This document shows positions 23,501 through 36,900 of a DNA stretch of 64,000 nucleotides, one piece after another. Position numbers and translations under genes: made by a program. The stretch is taken from assembly GCA_029204225.1 (NCBI GenBank), contig CM055102.1, forward strand, positions 23,779,390-23,843,389. Reading direction: 5' to 3'. Source of the stretch: Diphasiastrum complanatum. Its lineage: Eukaryota; Streptophyta; Lycopodiopsida; Lycopodiales; Lycopodiaceae. Position 1 is the stretch's first letter; each line of letters begins with the position of its first letter. The notes below the pieces were generated by a model, which searched no databases, was not told the origin of the DNA, and saw only the letters and a list, made by a program, of their open reading frames with translations.

Positions 23501-26500
23501 CAGTCTTAGATTTATAGTGGGACAGCTTTGAGTCTGTTCACATCAGTTGGCGATTTGAGCACCCCTAGAGAGGAGAGGAGAGGATTTGCTAACTATATTC
23601 CTTATCTGAGGTGGAGTCTGAGGATCACTTTTTATTCAGATGCCCAGTCTAGTACAAGATCAGAGGGAGATATTACTACCTATTCTACCATACACAAGTT
23701 ACAGTGTGGTCGCTTGTAGCATACAAGGATCCTCTTTGTGTTGCACTCATGATAGGGGGGAGATGTTCCGACTACGACAAGATCTATGCCAATTAGTTCG
23801 GCCAAGTCACTCCGACACATAGCTCTAGATTACATTCTTCTTCTCCCAAAGAAGACCATGGATGGATCCAGAGACACATGCTAGGTACGATGACGACACT
23901 TCTTGACATAGAGTCCAAAGACGGCGCATCACTCAGTTTTATGCTGTTGGGAGAGCTATACATTTCCTTATGAGGAGACACATTTCTCATGGATGACATC
24001 AGCAGCGTGGCTTGGACATACTTCCAACAGTAGCCACCATTACATCCTTCTTCTGCAGCAGTGGGAGATGATGACATGATTCATCTTAGATCGTTGCAGT
24101 TAGATTGCAAGTAGTTAGACGCACATATATTTTTGCTTCCTTACTGACTTAGAGTCGTTCTATATGCTTCCATGGTATATCACACACTTGACATCTACTC
24201 TTTGGTCTTATGTGCCTTTTGGCATGGAAAAGACATTAGAAAGATCTTCATGGGATTTTCTGTAACATAAAATCATAAATGGAGATTTTTGATCTTTGGA
24301 CATGAGTTTTTGAGGATTCACTGCTGTCCTAAAATGAAAGGGGAGCAGACAAGGGAATCTTTAATAATCATGTATTGGTTTTGCTGAAGGTCGATGAATG
24401 TATTGCATGTTTTCTTAGTTGTTTGCGTTGATGATTGGTTGTAATTCAGTTGATACTTTTTTCTAAAGTCTAAAATGTAATTATTATGGTGCACAGTGCT
24501 GATGATGTACAAAGAATGCTCAAATTCCTGAAAGTTATAAGTACTTCGAGCTCTACAGAAGCTTAGTACGATTCTCCGAGTATTTTAGACTGTACGCTTT
24601 CGTGTATCTTTTTAATTCTTATGGGGTCAGATATTCTCATTTGTTTTCTGAAGTCCAAGCTCCCTATGGGATCTAAGACAAGTTCATGATAAGGTTTGTT
24701 AGTTGTTGGATCCCAAAAGGTGCTTATTGACTTTTTTTAAACAAGTTCACTGAGCTGAATGTTGGTAGTCTTTGCATGCAGGTCGCGACTAACCGAGAGC
24801 ATATTGCTGCTGCTCTTGAGACTTTGAAGCCTACGAGTTCATGGGAAAGAGCCACAGCGGCAGGCCAAGGAGGGGAAGGGGTACCTATGGGTGGCCGTGG
24901 ATTTGGAGTGGCAATGGATGCTTTAATAGATTACTTGAGTGCAGAGCAGGAAACAGCTTTTACATTTGGTAAGGACCCCTTCAAGTCCAGCTATCTTTTC
25001 TTCATGGAAATGTCTAACGCAACATGGGTTAGTGGATACTGATTGCACAATAAACCTTGTTTTTCACTTGACCCTAGAAGCTATAGTCATCATGTGCAAC
25101 TTCACAGGGCCAGATAGGATTTGCAATGATTGATATGTGGCCTTTCTGGGTTTGTTTTGTCAGCAAGGGTACTTGCTTTCATATCAGGTGCACCTGATTA
25201 TGGAGCTGGTCAATTAGATACCAGACGGTATGGTGAGCAATACGCTAGCAAAGGGGAGGATGCAGACAAAGCCTTGCTTTGTGAACAGACTCCATTTTAC
25301 AGAAATATTGTAAGTGATACCGGGCTGAAATACTTCTTATTTCTGCTATAGTGCATCAAACAGAATCAGGAACATGATACGAATTCTATGCAACAGGCAG
25401 CAATGGCAGTGCAAGCTGGTATATGCGTTGATATGTTTGCAATAACAAACGAGTACATAGATTTGGCGTCACTAAGATTTTTGAGCCTTGAAAGTGGTGG
25501 CTCACTTTTCCTTTATTCAGATACAGATGAAACCACCTTACCGCAAGATCTGTAAGTTCAAATTTTGCACTTGCTTTGCATGTGACTTACGCCTACCCTT
25601 GGGCACTGATGATGTGAGTAGGGATGTGTCTCAGACTTCATGGGTAGACTCCATAAGGTTGAAAATTTGACATCTCCTCTGTCATGTCAAGTACTATCCC
25701 ACAAATAACATTGATATATCCTGGATGAATGGAATCGTAATCAAAACATCATCCTATTGGCCAATCAACATATTGTCTAGTTAAAAATGCTACTTCTAAC
25801 TTCCATACCCTATATGAAAAATGTCTTATCTTCTTTCTTGGATCCCACCCGATCTCTTAGTTATGGTTTCCACCAATCTGTGCAGATGTTCTGTTATACA
25901 ATGTGTCCTATTCATCTCCATCAAGAGCACTGCTTTTTCTCAACTTCCATGAGCAGTCCCAATGTTATACCTCGATATCAAGGCCTGTGCATTTTGTATT
26001 TTAGATAATCTAAGGCAGATTAGAGACTCAGTTGGACCATTCTTCTACATCTCAACACATTTTCCTACTGTATGACTAAAAGTTATCTCAAAATGTTGAA
26101 AACCACTATCTGTGAGGCTTCTGACTAACAGAAATAGCTACAGGCAAGTGACAGATTGGAAACTGACTAGACAAAGTAGACGATGATGATGAAATTGTTG
26201 GAAGTACAAGTCAATTCCAGATATTAGGGTTTCTTTTGCACAAAAATGGTTTAAGGACTAGCTTCTTTGCTAGCTCCAATGAGATCACATTCGATCACCC
26301 TTATTTAATGTTATGGAAAAACTCTATAGGGCCAATGTTCATGTGTTTATAGATTGTGGTCAAAGAAGGCAAGCAAAAGGCTTTGTATGGTAATGTTTAA
26401 TACTACAGACTCATAAAAGAATTGACATACACATGCATTATGAATCATGAATTAATGGTCTTTTGCTCCTTACTTTTCCTTTCAGTATATGAAACATTAT

Positions 26501-29500
26501 TCAACCTGCCATCATACATCTGAAATTAGCTCTCAGAAAAGTTTTTATTGATTTTTATCCTTTGATGATAGGTATCGAATGCTAAGTAGACCATGTGCAA
26601 TCAATGGTGTATTACGCCTGAGAACATCTCCGGAGTTTAAAGCTGCACGAGTGGTAATTACAATCAGTCTGACCTTGTTTTTTCTGTAACATTTTTGTCT
26701 GCTATGTACAATTCATTCACAATCAGCTTAAATGGGTATTTGGGTGAAACTCCAGCTCCCTGGATGTAGTTTCGGAGGAAAGTAAGCTTGAAGTTGCTCT
26801 AAATTCTTGATTAGAACCAGCAAGCTTCACTTAATCAAGGTTTCTCAACTTTCTCATAAATTTCTCATTTGGATATGCTGACAGTACGGTCACTACTCTC
26901 CTGATCCACAATATGAGAATATTCAGCATATTATTTGTTGTGACGCTTACGGGACTCTTGCTTACGACTTTGAGTTTACAGATTCAACAGGCTTCAGCAG
27001 GTACCATTTGTAGATGTGCAGATGGAGTATGTCATGCTCTTGATTTTACGTGCACACATGTTTTGTCATTTTACCTTTTATTTAGGCCTATTATAGTAAG
27101 GGTGAACTGGTGCGCTTTTGGATTGATTGGTTAATGCTCCCTTGTTTTGTAATCTAGAACAAAGTAGAAAAGTCATAGGATAGGAGATATTCCTCAATGT
27201 GGCATCTTCAAGTTCTACAATTACTCATTGTGCTTGTATTGTGCAGGTGTTAGCTCACACAGCATCTTAGTGCAGATAAAGTTTAGTTTACTGTTTTGTG
27301 TCTTTCTAGCAGTTTTGATGTTTTTCTCATAGACCACCTGATTTTTCAGGAATTTTGAAGCTCCTCCAATGATACAGTTAGCTTTTCAGTACACACGAAT
27401 TATGCCGTTGGGCGAGTCTGATCTCTTGGGTTCCACTGTTTCTTCAGAAGGGTACTGAGTTTTGGCATTAATTTCTTGATTACATATCACATCGACAATT
27501 GAAATTTGAAAGGGACCATTGTGCCTAGGATTGGAGCTTTATCAAAATCCATGTCTGAATGAGGTGCTTTTGCAGGGAAAAATTCTCAATAAAACGTAGA
27601 TTGAGGATACGGACGATGTCAATGGGAGTTGCCAAAAGTTTCAAGGATATCTATGAGAGCACTGATTCGGAGGTGGTTCTGTCCATACTAACTCACAAGG
27701 TAAATGCCATTTGGCTTCTTGTCTTGGTGAGGTGAGGCCAGCAGGCTTTGTTAGTGTCTGCCAGTGTTTACAAATATCATGAATCTGTCTATTTGTTAGA
27801 AGATTTAGCAATTGGTTGGTAGTTCAGTAGATCGTATTAGCTCAAATTATTCAACCATCCAAACCTCTATAGGTGTCTAGTGGTAGTTGGATTAGACGCA
27901 ATCTACAACGAATTTGAGGGTTTGCAAGTCAGTTTGTGGAGAGCCGAGAGAGAAGTGCAGAAAAACTCTTACTAAATCTAGCGTCAGTCCAGTCCCAGTC
28001 ACATATGCCCTAATCTATTATGCATGTCAACTATTGAACTCTACAATAATACAAGGGGCAATGTTTTCAGCTTAATGAACATATAGATTTAAATCCATCT
28101 ACCTAAGCCTGACGAGGTACATAGAGACCTTTAGCCTGCCATCTTACCAAGTATATCTTGTTCATATTTCTTGCTTTTGCTGGCTTACATCCATGCTATT
28201 GTTCTCAACAGCGGATTCGGATCTGCTTCATTATGTGTGTATGGCTTAATCCGTGGTGGGAGATGAGTAAGGAACTCTGGTTCTTGTAAAAAGCACTTCT
28301 GGTTGTTAGTCCACAGTAGAGGGTCCACCAAGCAAACACTAGGCCACAAGACCATTCGTTCCTTCTGAAAGATGTTCATCTCTTAAAGCTTGGAATGGAT
28401 CTGTTAGTATTTGACATCCGAAAGTTGGGAATCCTCAACCTTTCCAAATAGACATAGTACTTAAATTGCAAAATAGAGTTGGGTAAAACAGATACAGAGT
28501 CCAAAATATCAATCTTTTCCCCTTTTTCCCAGATTCCTGCATTTCCCAGAAACCCCCAAAACAATATTTTGAATACTCGAAGCAATTTCATCAGCTTATC
28601 GAGTTTTCTGGTCACTCCTTTTCTTTCATAAACTTTGACAGTTGATATTTGGAGTTTTGACAATCCTTAAACACAAATGAAGATTTTGAAGAGGTTCTCT
28701 GCGTTGTTCTGTGTGTAGTTTAATTTGGTTTTTCCCTTTGGTGCTGTATCAGATTATCGAGCGATTGTAAATATATGTTTGCTTGACATGGTATTCTGAC
28801 TGGCTCCCTTGGCATTCTTGTTTATCATCAAGGAAGATAATAGAAGCGTCTTTGGAAGAAGGTGTGAGGGAGGGAAGACTTCTTCTTCATGACTGGTTGG
28901 TGATACTTACTGCGCAATATAATGAGTTTTACAAACTGGCACAATTTGGTCAACCATCCACTTTCAGTCGGCTTGATGCTGCATTTTCAAAATGCCCACG
29001 TTTGCAGCCACTTCCCAGGCTTGCCTTTGCACTTCTTAGAAGTTCTCTTCTTCGACTTCATGAGGAGGGTGTTCACCCAGACTACCGCGTGTATTTGCAA
29101 TCACTCTTTAGGTATGTTCCATAAAGCGAAACGCACGGTCTGCAATCATCATGATAAAAGTTTCCTTTAAGTTGCTACTTCAAAAGGTATATTGTTCTTT
29201 TTATGAGGCAATAGCTTCTTTAAACTTGCAAGGTGGAATTTTATTTCTGATGGAGCATTAGCTGAACTCATTTTCCAGATTTTTTGAATTCAGTTCTAGA
29301 AAGCCATAACTTTATCAAAGTTATTTCTTTTGCTATCATAGTTATAGAGGCATATGTTTCATCCACATGTCCATGCATGAACTAGTATGATCATCTTCTT
29401 GAAGATAATTTGAGTTTAGGACCACAGAATTAATGAGCTCTGTATGTCTCAAGTTTATGGGCATCTGAAAATCAGACTATGCTGCTAATTTTCTTGTTAA

Positions 29501-32274
29501 AGCCTTCAACTGATTTGCTAGTGAATGATCCGGTTTTCTTCTACTCTTATGATGTCAACACTTTTCTGAGATCCGTATGTTAGATTTTGAATTGGTGATA
29601 TCAGTTCGTTGCAGAGTTAACAGGTCAGCTTAGTTGCTGGCATTGTCAATGCATATGGAAGTCAATACAGCAATAATGCTTTGCCATTTCACTGATTTGC
29701 AAGAGTAGGTTCCTGAAAAGCTTCCCTAATCATATGTATGCCATCATCAAAGTCTTCAATCTCACAGGTTTCTCTAATGAGAATGATTACTAGCTACCTA
29801 CGTTAGGATGTCATCATAATAGCCACTATATTGGAACTGAGAAAATTACCAATAAGTTGGCCTTAAATAGTTGGCATTGATGTCAACGCGCAATGAAAAA
29901 TAGGATATTTTGGTCTAAAGTTATGGAATTGGTGTGACAGTTGTACCATCACCTTAGGATCCAAAGGTTTGAGAGTTCAAACCAGAACTCCACAGAGGCA
30001 GTAAAATTATTGGCTATTATGTATGTGCATGGGTACACCACACAGAAGATCAAATTTAGCTATTTTTTTCCTATTTTTAAGTCCGTATATGAAAAAATAG
30101 GAAATTGCTGATATCTAGAATCTGGATAACAAACAAATTGAAGTACATGAGGAAAACCTTACATGAACCCACCCTAGTCTTTACCAAAAGCCTTCTGCGA
30201 CATATTGTATGCAAATATCAGAAAAACCACAGCATTATGCAGAACAATAGGAATATGCTGAATACCAAGCACTTTGCATCACGTAATATTGCAAATTGCA
30301 ACTGAAACACTTCAGAAAGTGGCATTTTGCTAAATCAATCTCAAACTTCTAAAGGAGTTTTCAAACAGATTTGGGATGAAGAGATGGAGTGAGTCCTATG
30401 AATCATTTACAGATTGGATTCCTGGCCATGATTTCATGCTCTTTGGACAGGATTTTATTTTTAATTTTTTTTGTGTAGCATTATTTTACTCATTGAACGA
30501 GTAATACTCAGCTATTGTCCTTTGGCATGCAGTGCACTAGAGCCTAGTTATTTGCTACGTGCTATTTATCCAGTGCTCTCATCTTATTCAACTCCCGACA
30601 AACAGGCGTACCCTCGACATTCCCTGAGTCGAGCTGCAATAATTACGAGTGGGAGTCCAATATTTTTTTTGGACGCTTTCACGATCCTCATTGTGTATTA
30701 CTTATCCACAGCAGACCCAGCTCTGCCATTCCCTCCTCCCCAAAACTGTAAGATTTTTTTCTCTTCTTATGCAGCTTCTTTTTCAAGTGCTACTGCTGAT
30801 AATCTATCGATTGTCCTAAGTTACATAATATTTGTTATTCTTTACACATTCACTTTTCGTAGTGAAATTGATGCTAGGTTTTGTCCTATATAGATTTTTG
30901 TGTTTGGGGCCTCTGAAGTTTAAAGAAATTGCTTGCTAGCTCCTCACCTGACAAGATCTGTTCTTGAAATGGCCATGTACGTGGTTTTTGGATCATGCTG
31001 TAAATCTTTCTGAAGTTTCTAGATATTGAATGTCATAGAAAAGACAAGAGGATTCTTTTTGGGTTGGGACCCAGGTCATGAATATTGATATTTGTCTTAG
31101 TTCTCATGAAGTTTTGTGTGCTAATTCTTTCAATCCATGTCCACTACAGTTTTGGCTGGCAGATGCTTTCTCAACATGTAACTAGGAACCTACTATGCAG
31201 CAGGTTGACTTTATCTTTAGCTATTGTTTGTTGCAATAAGGTGCATTCAAACCAACTGACTTTTATCATGCCCAAATTCCTCATTAACTCTGGAGAATGA
31301 TGTTAATCCTGGATATTGGTGCGTATGTTACGTTATCGAATGTAGCTTAATACTTTAGGCATGTAATTGCACCTACTTGTCCTAGTCAAATCAGGATTGC
31401 AGCGCTAGTTCATCTTGTGTATGATCAAGTTAGGATCGTAACTCTATTTGATCTTGTGCATGGTCAAGTTAGGATTGTAACACTAGTTCATCTTGCAATT
31501 TCATGGGTGATCATGATGAATTTAAGCCGGTAGTCCTTGACCTTATTTCTGTGTGACACAGAAAGACTGTGTCTCATTCAATATGAACTTTTGAAATCTA
31601 CAGTGTTATACTTATGCAACCTATTCATTTAATTCATGGATCACTATTCTAAATTGGGGACAGCCAGTGAAAAGCAACCTGAGTATGAAGAGAGGTACTC
31701 TTGCTATAAAAATCTCACGTTGTGTGGTCATCTAGGGTAAGACGCCAATGTATATGGACCACGGGACCATCATTTGGACCATATAGTTTGGGAGTGTGAG
31801 TTTGTCGTTTATCAATTGACGTTCATTGAGACATTTATGAGTCACTTGGTCATTATTGGACCATAGCATTGCCTAGTCTGGTCCAGTTTAGTCTGACTCA
31901 GTTTCAAAGTTTCTATATAGACCACCTCAATTTTAGAGAAGCCTTTACTTAGTAGCCTAAACAGGTAGGTAGGTCCACCACCAACACAAAAGGTTTTGCA
32001 CTTACTCATTCCATGGGACTTCTCCTCCAACTTATACCCATTACCATAGTTACAACCAAACGCATTTGAAAGGGGTTCCAAATGCGTTTCTAAACACCCA
32101 GATTTGAAACGTATTTTGAATGTGAGTTCTACAAATTTTTCAAAGAAAAAGAACCTAAAAAAATGGGGTCTCAAGACCCTCAAAAAAGAGTCTTGAACCC
32201 CCAAATCACCTCCTAAATGGCCCGATGGCCCACTAGTTGGCCATCTCCATTATTTGGTACCTTAGGGTGGTCGT

Positions 32275-32326
<52 letters not shown>

Positions 32327-32932
32327 GACGACAATGACTTTTACCGACATAGAGACCAAAGGCGGCGTACTACACATACTCATATTTTCCGCAGAGCCAA
32401 TACTCAGAGACGACCTCCTTGGCGACGTCAACAACATTTATCAAGACCACCCCCAGGCGTTATCCCCACCACATCTTTCTTTGACAGCAACAGTATTTGA
32501 GGACAACGAGATATACCATTATCATATTGGCAGCCGTACTCTCTTCCATTAGACATGCTCTATCTTTGTAGTTGTAGTACACATGCTTTTAGACATGCTC
32601 TATCTTTGTAGTTGTAGTACACATGCTTTTCTTTTCTGTATGGAAACGTTTCATACGCTCCCGCGGTACCACACACTTGATATGTGCTTTCTTTCGTCTT
32701 ATATGCCTATTGGCATGGAAAAGACATTAATAAAGTATTTCGTTCTTTTCTTTCTCCCTCCATCCATTTACGTTGTAGGCTACAGCCCCGTTGAAGCTGT
32801 TTGCCCCTCTCCAAGAAGCAAGAAGCGTCAATCTTGCTTGAATGTGCATCAAATGTTTAAAAAAATTGCAGGCAAAGTTTTTCAATACTCATGAAGATGG
32901 GGCGTTGAAATGATTTAAAAGTCTTTTGTTTG

Positions 32933-32984
<52 letters not shown>

Positions 32985-33235
32985 CAGACATGAGGGTCCG
33001 GGCCGTTTTACCCGCGTCCGGCGTCCGGACTAGGACGCGGGGTCGGACGCGTCTATTTTTTTTTTTTAAATTAAAAAAAAAAAAAATAGATGCGTCCTGG
33101 GGTCCGGACGCCCGAGGACGCACGCGTCTAGGGGTCCGGACGCAATTTTTTTTTTGTTATTTAAAAAAAAAAAAATTGGACGCGTCCGGACGCGGACGCA
33201 CCCCTGGCGCGTCCGCGTCCGCCATCCGCTTCATT

Positions 33236-33295
<60 letters not shown>

Positions 33296-33500
33296 CATGA
33301 GGGTCCGGGCCAAAGTGCCCGCGTCCGACGCTCGAACCTGGACGCGTCCGACCCCCGGATGCGTCCTTTTTTAAAATTTTTTTTTTTTGGGCTGGACGCG
33401 ACGCGTCCGGGCCCTGGACGCGTTTTAAAAAAAAAAACAAAAGGACGCGGGCCCTGCGGACAGTCTGCAGAACTCGAGACTGCAACGAAAGAGGCTGGAA

Positions 33501-33575
<75 letters not shown>

Positions 33576-33872
33576 TGTTTGTGTGGGTGTGTGTGATGAG
33601 TTGTGTGCGTGTGTGTGTGTGTGAAAAGATATTGTTGATTTGTGTGCATACAATTGTGTGTGTGTGGTGATCTGTGTGAGAGAGAGAGAGAGGAAGAGAC
33701 AGAGAGTGTGAGGGATGGAGAGAGGGAGGATTTGTGTGTGTGCACAGTGTGTGTGTGAGTTTAGGATTTAGGTTTAAGGGTGCTTGGGTTTGGGGTTTAG
33801 GGTTTAGGGTTTAGGGTAGGGAGAGATTGGATTTGCGTGCTTGTGTGTGTGTGTGCGCATGAGGGAGAGTGC

Positions 33873-33946
<74 letters not shown>

Positions 33947-36900
33947 TGGCCGCTCATCCCATTTGGGATGAGGTGGAGGTGATGCCCGACAAAAAGTGGC
34001 GTTGCCCTTTTTGTCGAAGGCAGTTCACAGGGAACGCCTCTCGGGTTCGAGCACATCTGGGGGGGTTGCGAGTCCGACCCACGGGGGGAGGCTACGGGAT
34101 CGGCATTGGTATAGTCATCCCCGCTGCGGAGAGGGCTCACATTATCGAGACATATTCTGAGCCAGTTGCTGAGCCCGGCGAGTCGTCCACAGATGCCGCG
34201 GACTCTATTTCTACTGGTGCACCCACTGCCACCGCCCCTGCCACTGGTACACCCAGCGCCACCGCCCCCACCATCGCATCTGCACCCGCCACCGCCGCTG
34301 CATCCGCACCCGCCACCGCCACCGCCTCCGCCTCCGCCTCCGCCACAGCCACTCGTACCCCCTCCGCCAGTACTCCCCATGGATCCACAGCCTCCACTGC
34401 TGCACCTACGCCTCTGCCATCACCGTCAAATCTGCACGCATCTTCCGCACCTACACCTATGCCACCACCTCCAGATCCGCATCGTCCATCCACATCCTCC
34501 CAGCCATCCACATCCCGAGGCACCAGACAGATGTCCATGCCGGGATCTTTCTGAGAGGGGCAGCATAGAGAGTTCACCAGGACCATAGCATAGATGTTCT
34601 ATGACCTGAACCTCCCCTTTATCATGGCATCATCCCGCATCTTCCGAGAGGCTATCTCGAAAGTTGCAGTCTGCGGGCCCGGCTACACACCACCCACAGC
34701 CGACACACTACGAGGCCCTTTGCTCCAGGACCGGGTTGCATCACTCAGGGAGAGATTGACCGCACTGCACAAGGCTTGGGATAGATACGGCTGTTCCATC
34801 ATGGCTAATGGGTGGACAATCGTCGCAGACGTCCACTCATCAACGTGATTGTTTCTAGTTGTTACAGTTCATGTTCCTACGCAGCATCGACGCCTCCTAG
34901 GCAGGGAGAGTGCACTCGGCCACTCATCAACGTGATTGTTTCTAGTTGTTACGGTTCATGTTCCTACGCAGCATCGACACCTCCGAGGCAGGGAGAGTGC
35001 ACTCGGCCGAGTACATTTACGGCATCATTCGCGTAGCGATAGAGGAGGTCGGGCCACAGCGCGTTGTCCAAGTATAATTTTCTTTCATTGGTTGCTTGGT
35101 CATTTACTGCTTGATATTGATACAATAGTTTTGCGTAGTTTTCGATTGATTGCATTGTCTTTCCAAGTTGTGAACTGATCGTGTGAACGTATCGCGAAAG
35201 GTTGTGACGGACAATGCGTCCAACTGCCGCGGTATGGGGGCTTCTTATGGCAGACTACCCCTCCATTGTCTGGACTCCGTGTGCCGCACACTCACTGGAC
35301 CTCCTCTTACATTCCATCGGGCGCCTGCCTTGGGTCAGTGACATTCTCACGAGGGCACTTGCGGTTGTGGACTTCGTCACACGCAAGCGCCGCATGACGG
35401 CCCTTTTCCGCACATTCAGCAGGTAAGTAGCTACGATCTTTTTGGCTCGTTCAAGATGCTTCTTTATTTTTTGCTCGTTTCATGTGTGCCTCTCATTTCG
35501 TTTGTCAATGCAGGCTCGACTTGAAGAAGCCAGCTCGCACCCGCTTCACCTACCAGTTCATCATGCTTGAGCGGCTACACAAGCTCAAGGGTGAATTGCG
35601 GCACATGGCCACTTCGGCAGAGTGTCCACGACCCCAGAGGACTTGGCCTTCCACGACATCTTATTCATGGAGCCTTTCTGGGTGGATATGCAGCAGCTGA
35701 TGGACGTCATGTGCCCCATCTACTCTGTTCTGAGGCTCGTTGATCGCGAGGGGTGCACAATGGGCCTCATTTACGAGTTCATGGCCGCATAGGCGAGTCT
35801 CTCCAACGTTCCGAGCTGGACCTTGCCGAGTATACCTTTCTTCCGTCTCACCATCCTTACTTCCATTTCGCACTCTGTTTCGTCTTGCTGCCGCAACACG
35901 ATGGTATGTAACTGTTGCCTTCACGTGGTTTGGTCCACAGGTTGGAGCCTATCAGGCGCTTGTGGCAGCGGCGATGGGATAAGTTTCATCGGCCCATTCA
36001 CAGTGTGGCCCACATACTGCATCCGCGGTTTCAGAGCGAGAGGCAGTATGACGATGCAGATCTGCGTGCGGAGTGGTTCGCATACATCCGCCTCCTCAGC
36101 AGCGACTCTGAGTTCCGCAGCAGGCTCGAGGTGCAGAGGCTCGGTTACTGGTAAACTCTTGATCTATCGTAAGCTGTCGTTCGTTCAATTTCCCTACGCG
36201 GGCTCAAGTGTACTCAAGCATATCGTTGCTCAACTGCAGGCACTCTCTGGGGCTGTTCGGCGAGGACCTTGCACGTGTTTGAGAGAACAGGCTCTTGCCT
36301 ATATCATTGTGGGAGAGCTACGACGCCGGGCAGCCAGACCTGAGGACGCTCGCGCTCCGAGTCCTTTCACAGGTATGTTGTCTAATCTCATTCATCCAAC
36401 CAGTTGTCGCATTTTCTCTACAAGGTTGGTACTCACTCGAGTTGTTGCCAAGTAATGTAGGACTGTTCTGCTTGCGTGTGCGAGCGGAACTGGTCAGCGT
36501 TCAGCCTTGTTCACACGAACAGGCGGAACCGTCTGACGACGGAGTGATGCAATGACCTGGTGTATTGCAACACCAACACCAGAGTGGTTGGACGCATCAC
36601 GGAGAGCATGAGGGTAGGAGGCGCACGCGCCCTATTGCTGCAGGTATATTTCGTTGCTCTGTCGTTTTGCTTTCGTATTGGTTTAAGACATTCAGTTTAG
36701 GGCCCTCACGGTTGCTTCGACTATTCTCACGAATGATTGACTTGTGCAGGTCAATCCGATGAGTGCCTGGTTACAGCGGCAGATCATGAGCCAGAGCCAA
36801 AGGTTGATCCAGACGATGTCGCTCGGCGTGCTCTGCTGGGTGAGCCCGAGGATGATGCCGATGCTGATGAGACCACCACCCTCCCTGCTGACGTTCCATT

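Larger units (their letters stand above)
21588..24256 (+). mobile_element. LINE relic 2 with ORF1, partial ORF2 and 3' tail, intron 4
   Basis: Begins directly after LINE relic 1. It has an ORF1 region (21816-22670), RT (22735-23190), the Cys-rich knuckle text EDHFLFRCP near 23620, and a 3' tail with TGCC-TTTT-GGCA at 24213-24224. The apurinic endonuclease and RT N-terminus expected between ORF1 and RT are missing. Frameshifts are frequent, for example at the FYVDHLALVS catalytic box near 23150, where the usual second Asp is His. Confidence 0.8.

Noticed and set aside
26913-27134. 73-codon frame starting MRIFSILFVVTLTGLLL, looking like a signal peptide
   Set aside because: It overlaps SEC23 exon 9 in another frame and runs into intron 9. 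The SEC23 frame is clearly the real one.
32930-33670. 246-codon frame across (TA)n, GC-rich and (GA)n tracts
   Set aside because: Composition is only microsatellite translation (Tyr-Ile, Arg-Glu) plus poly-Lys/Phe from homopolymers. It is not a gene.
33796-33816. Chromosome end
   Set aside because: Only three perfect TTTAGGG units, embedded inside an intron with coding sequence on both sides.
33811-34586. Antisense Gly-rich and Ala/Val-rich frames opposite the hAT gene
   Set aside because: They are shadows of the Ala/Thr/Pro-rich linker; the + strand reading has the BED finger and DUF659.
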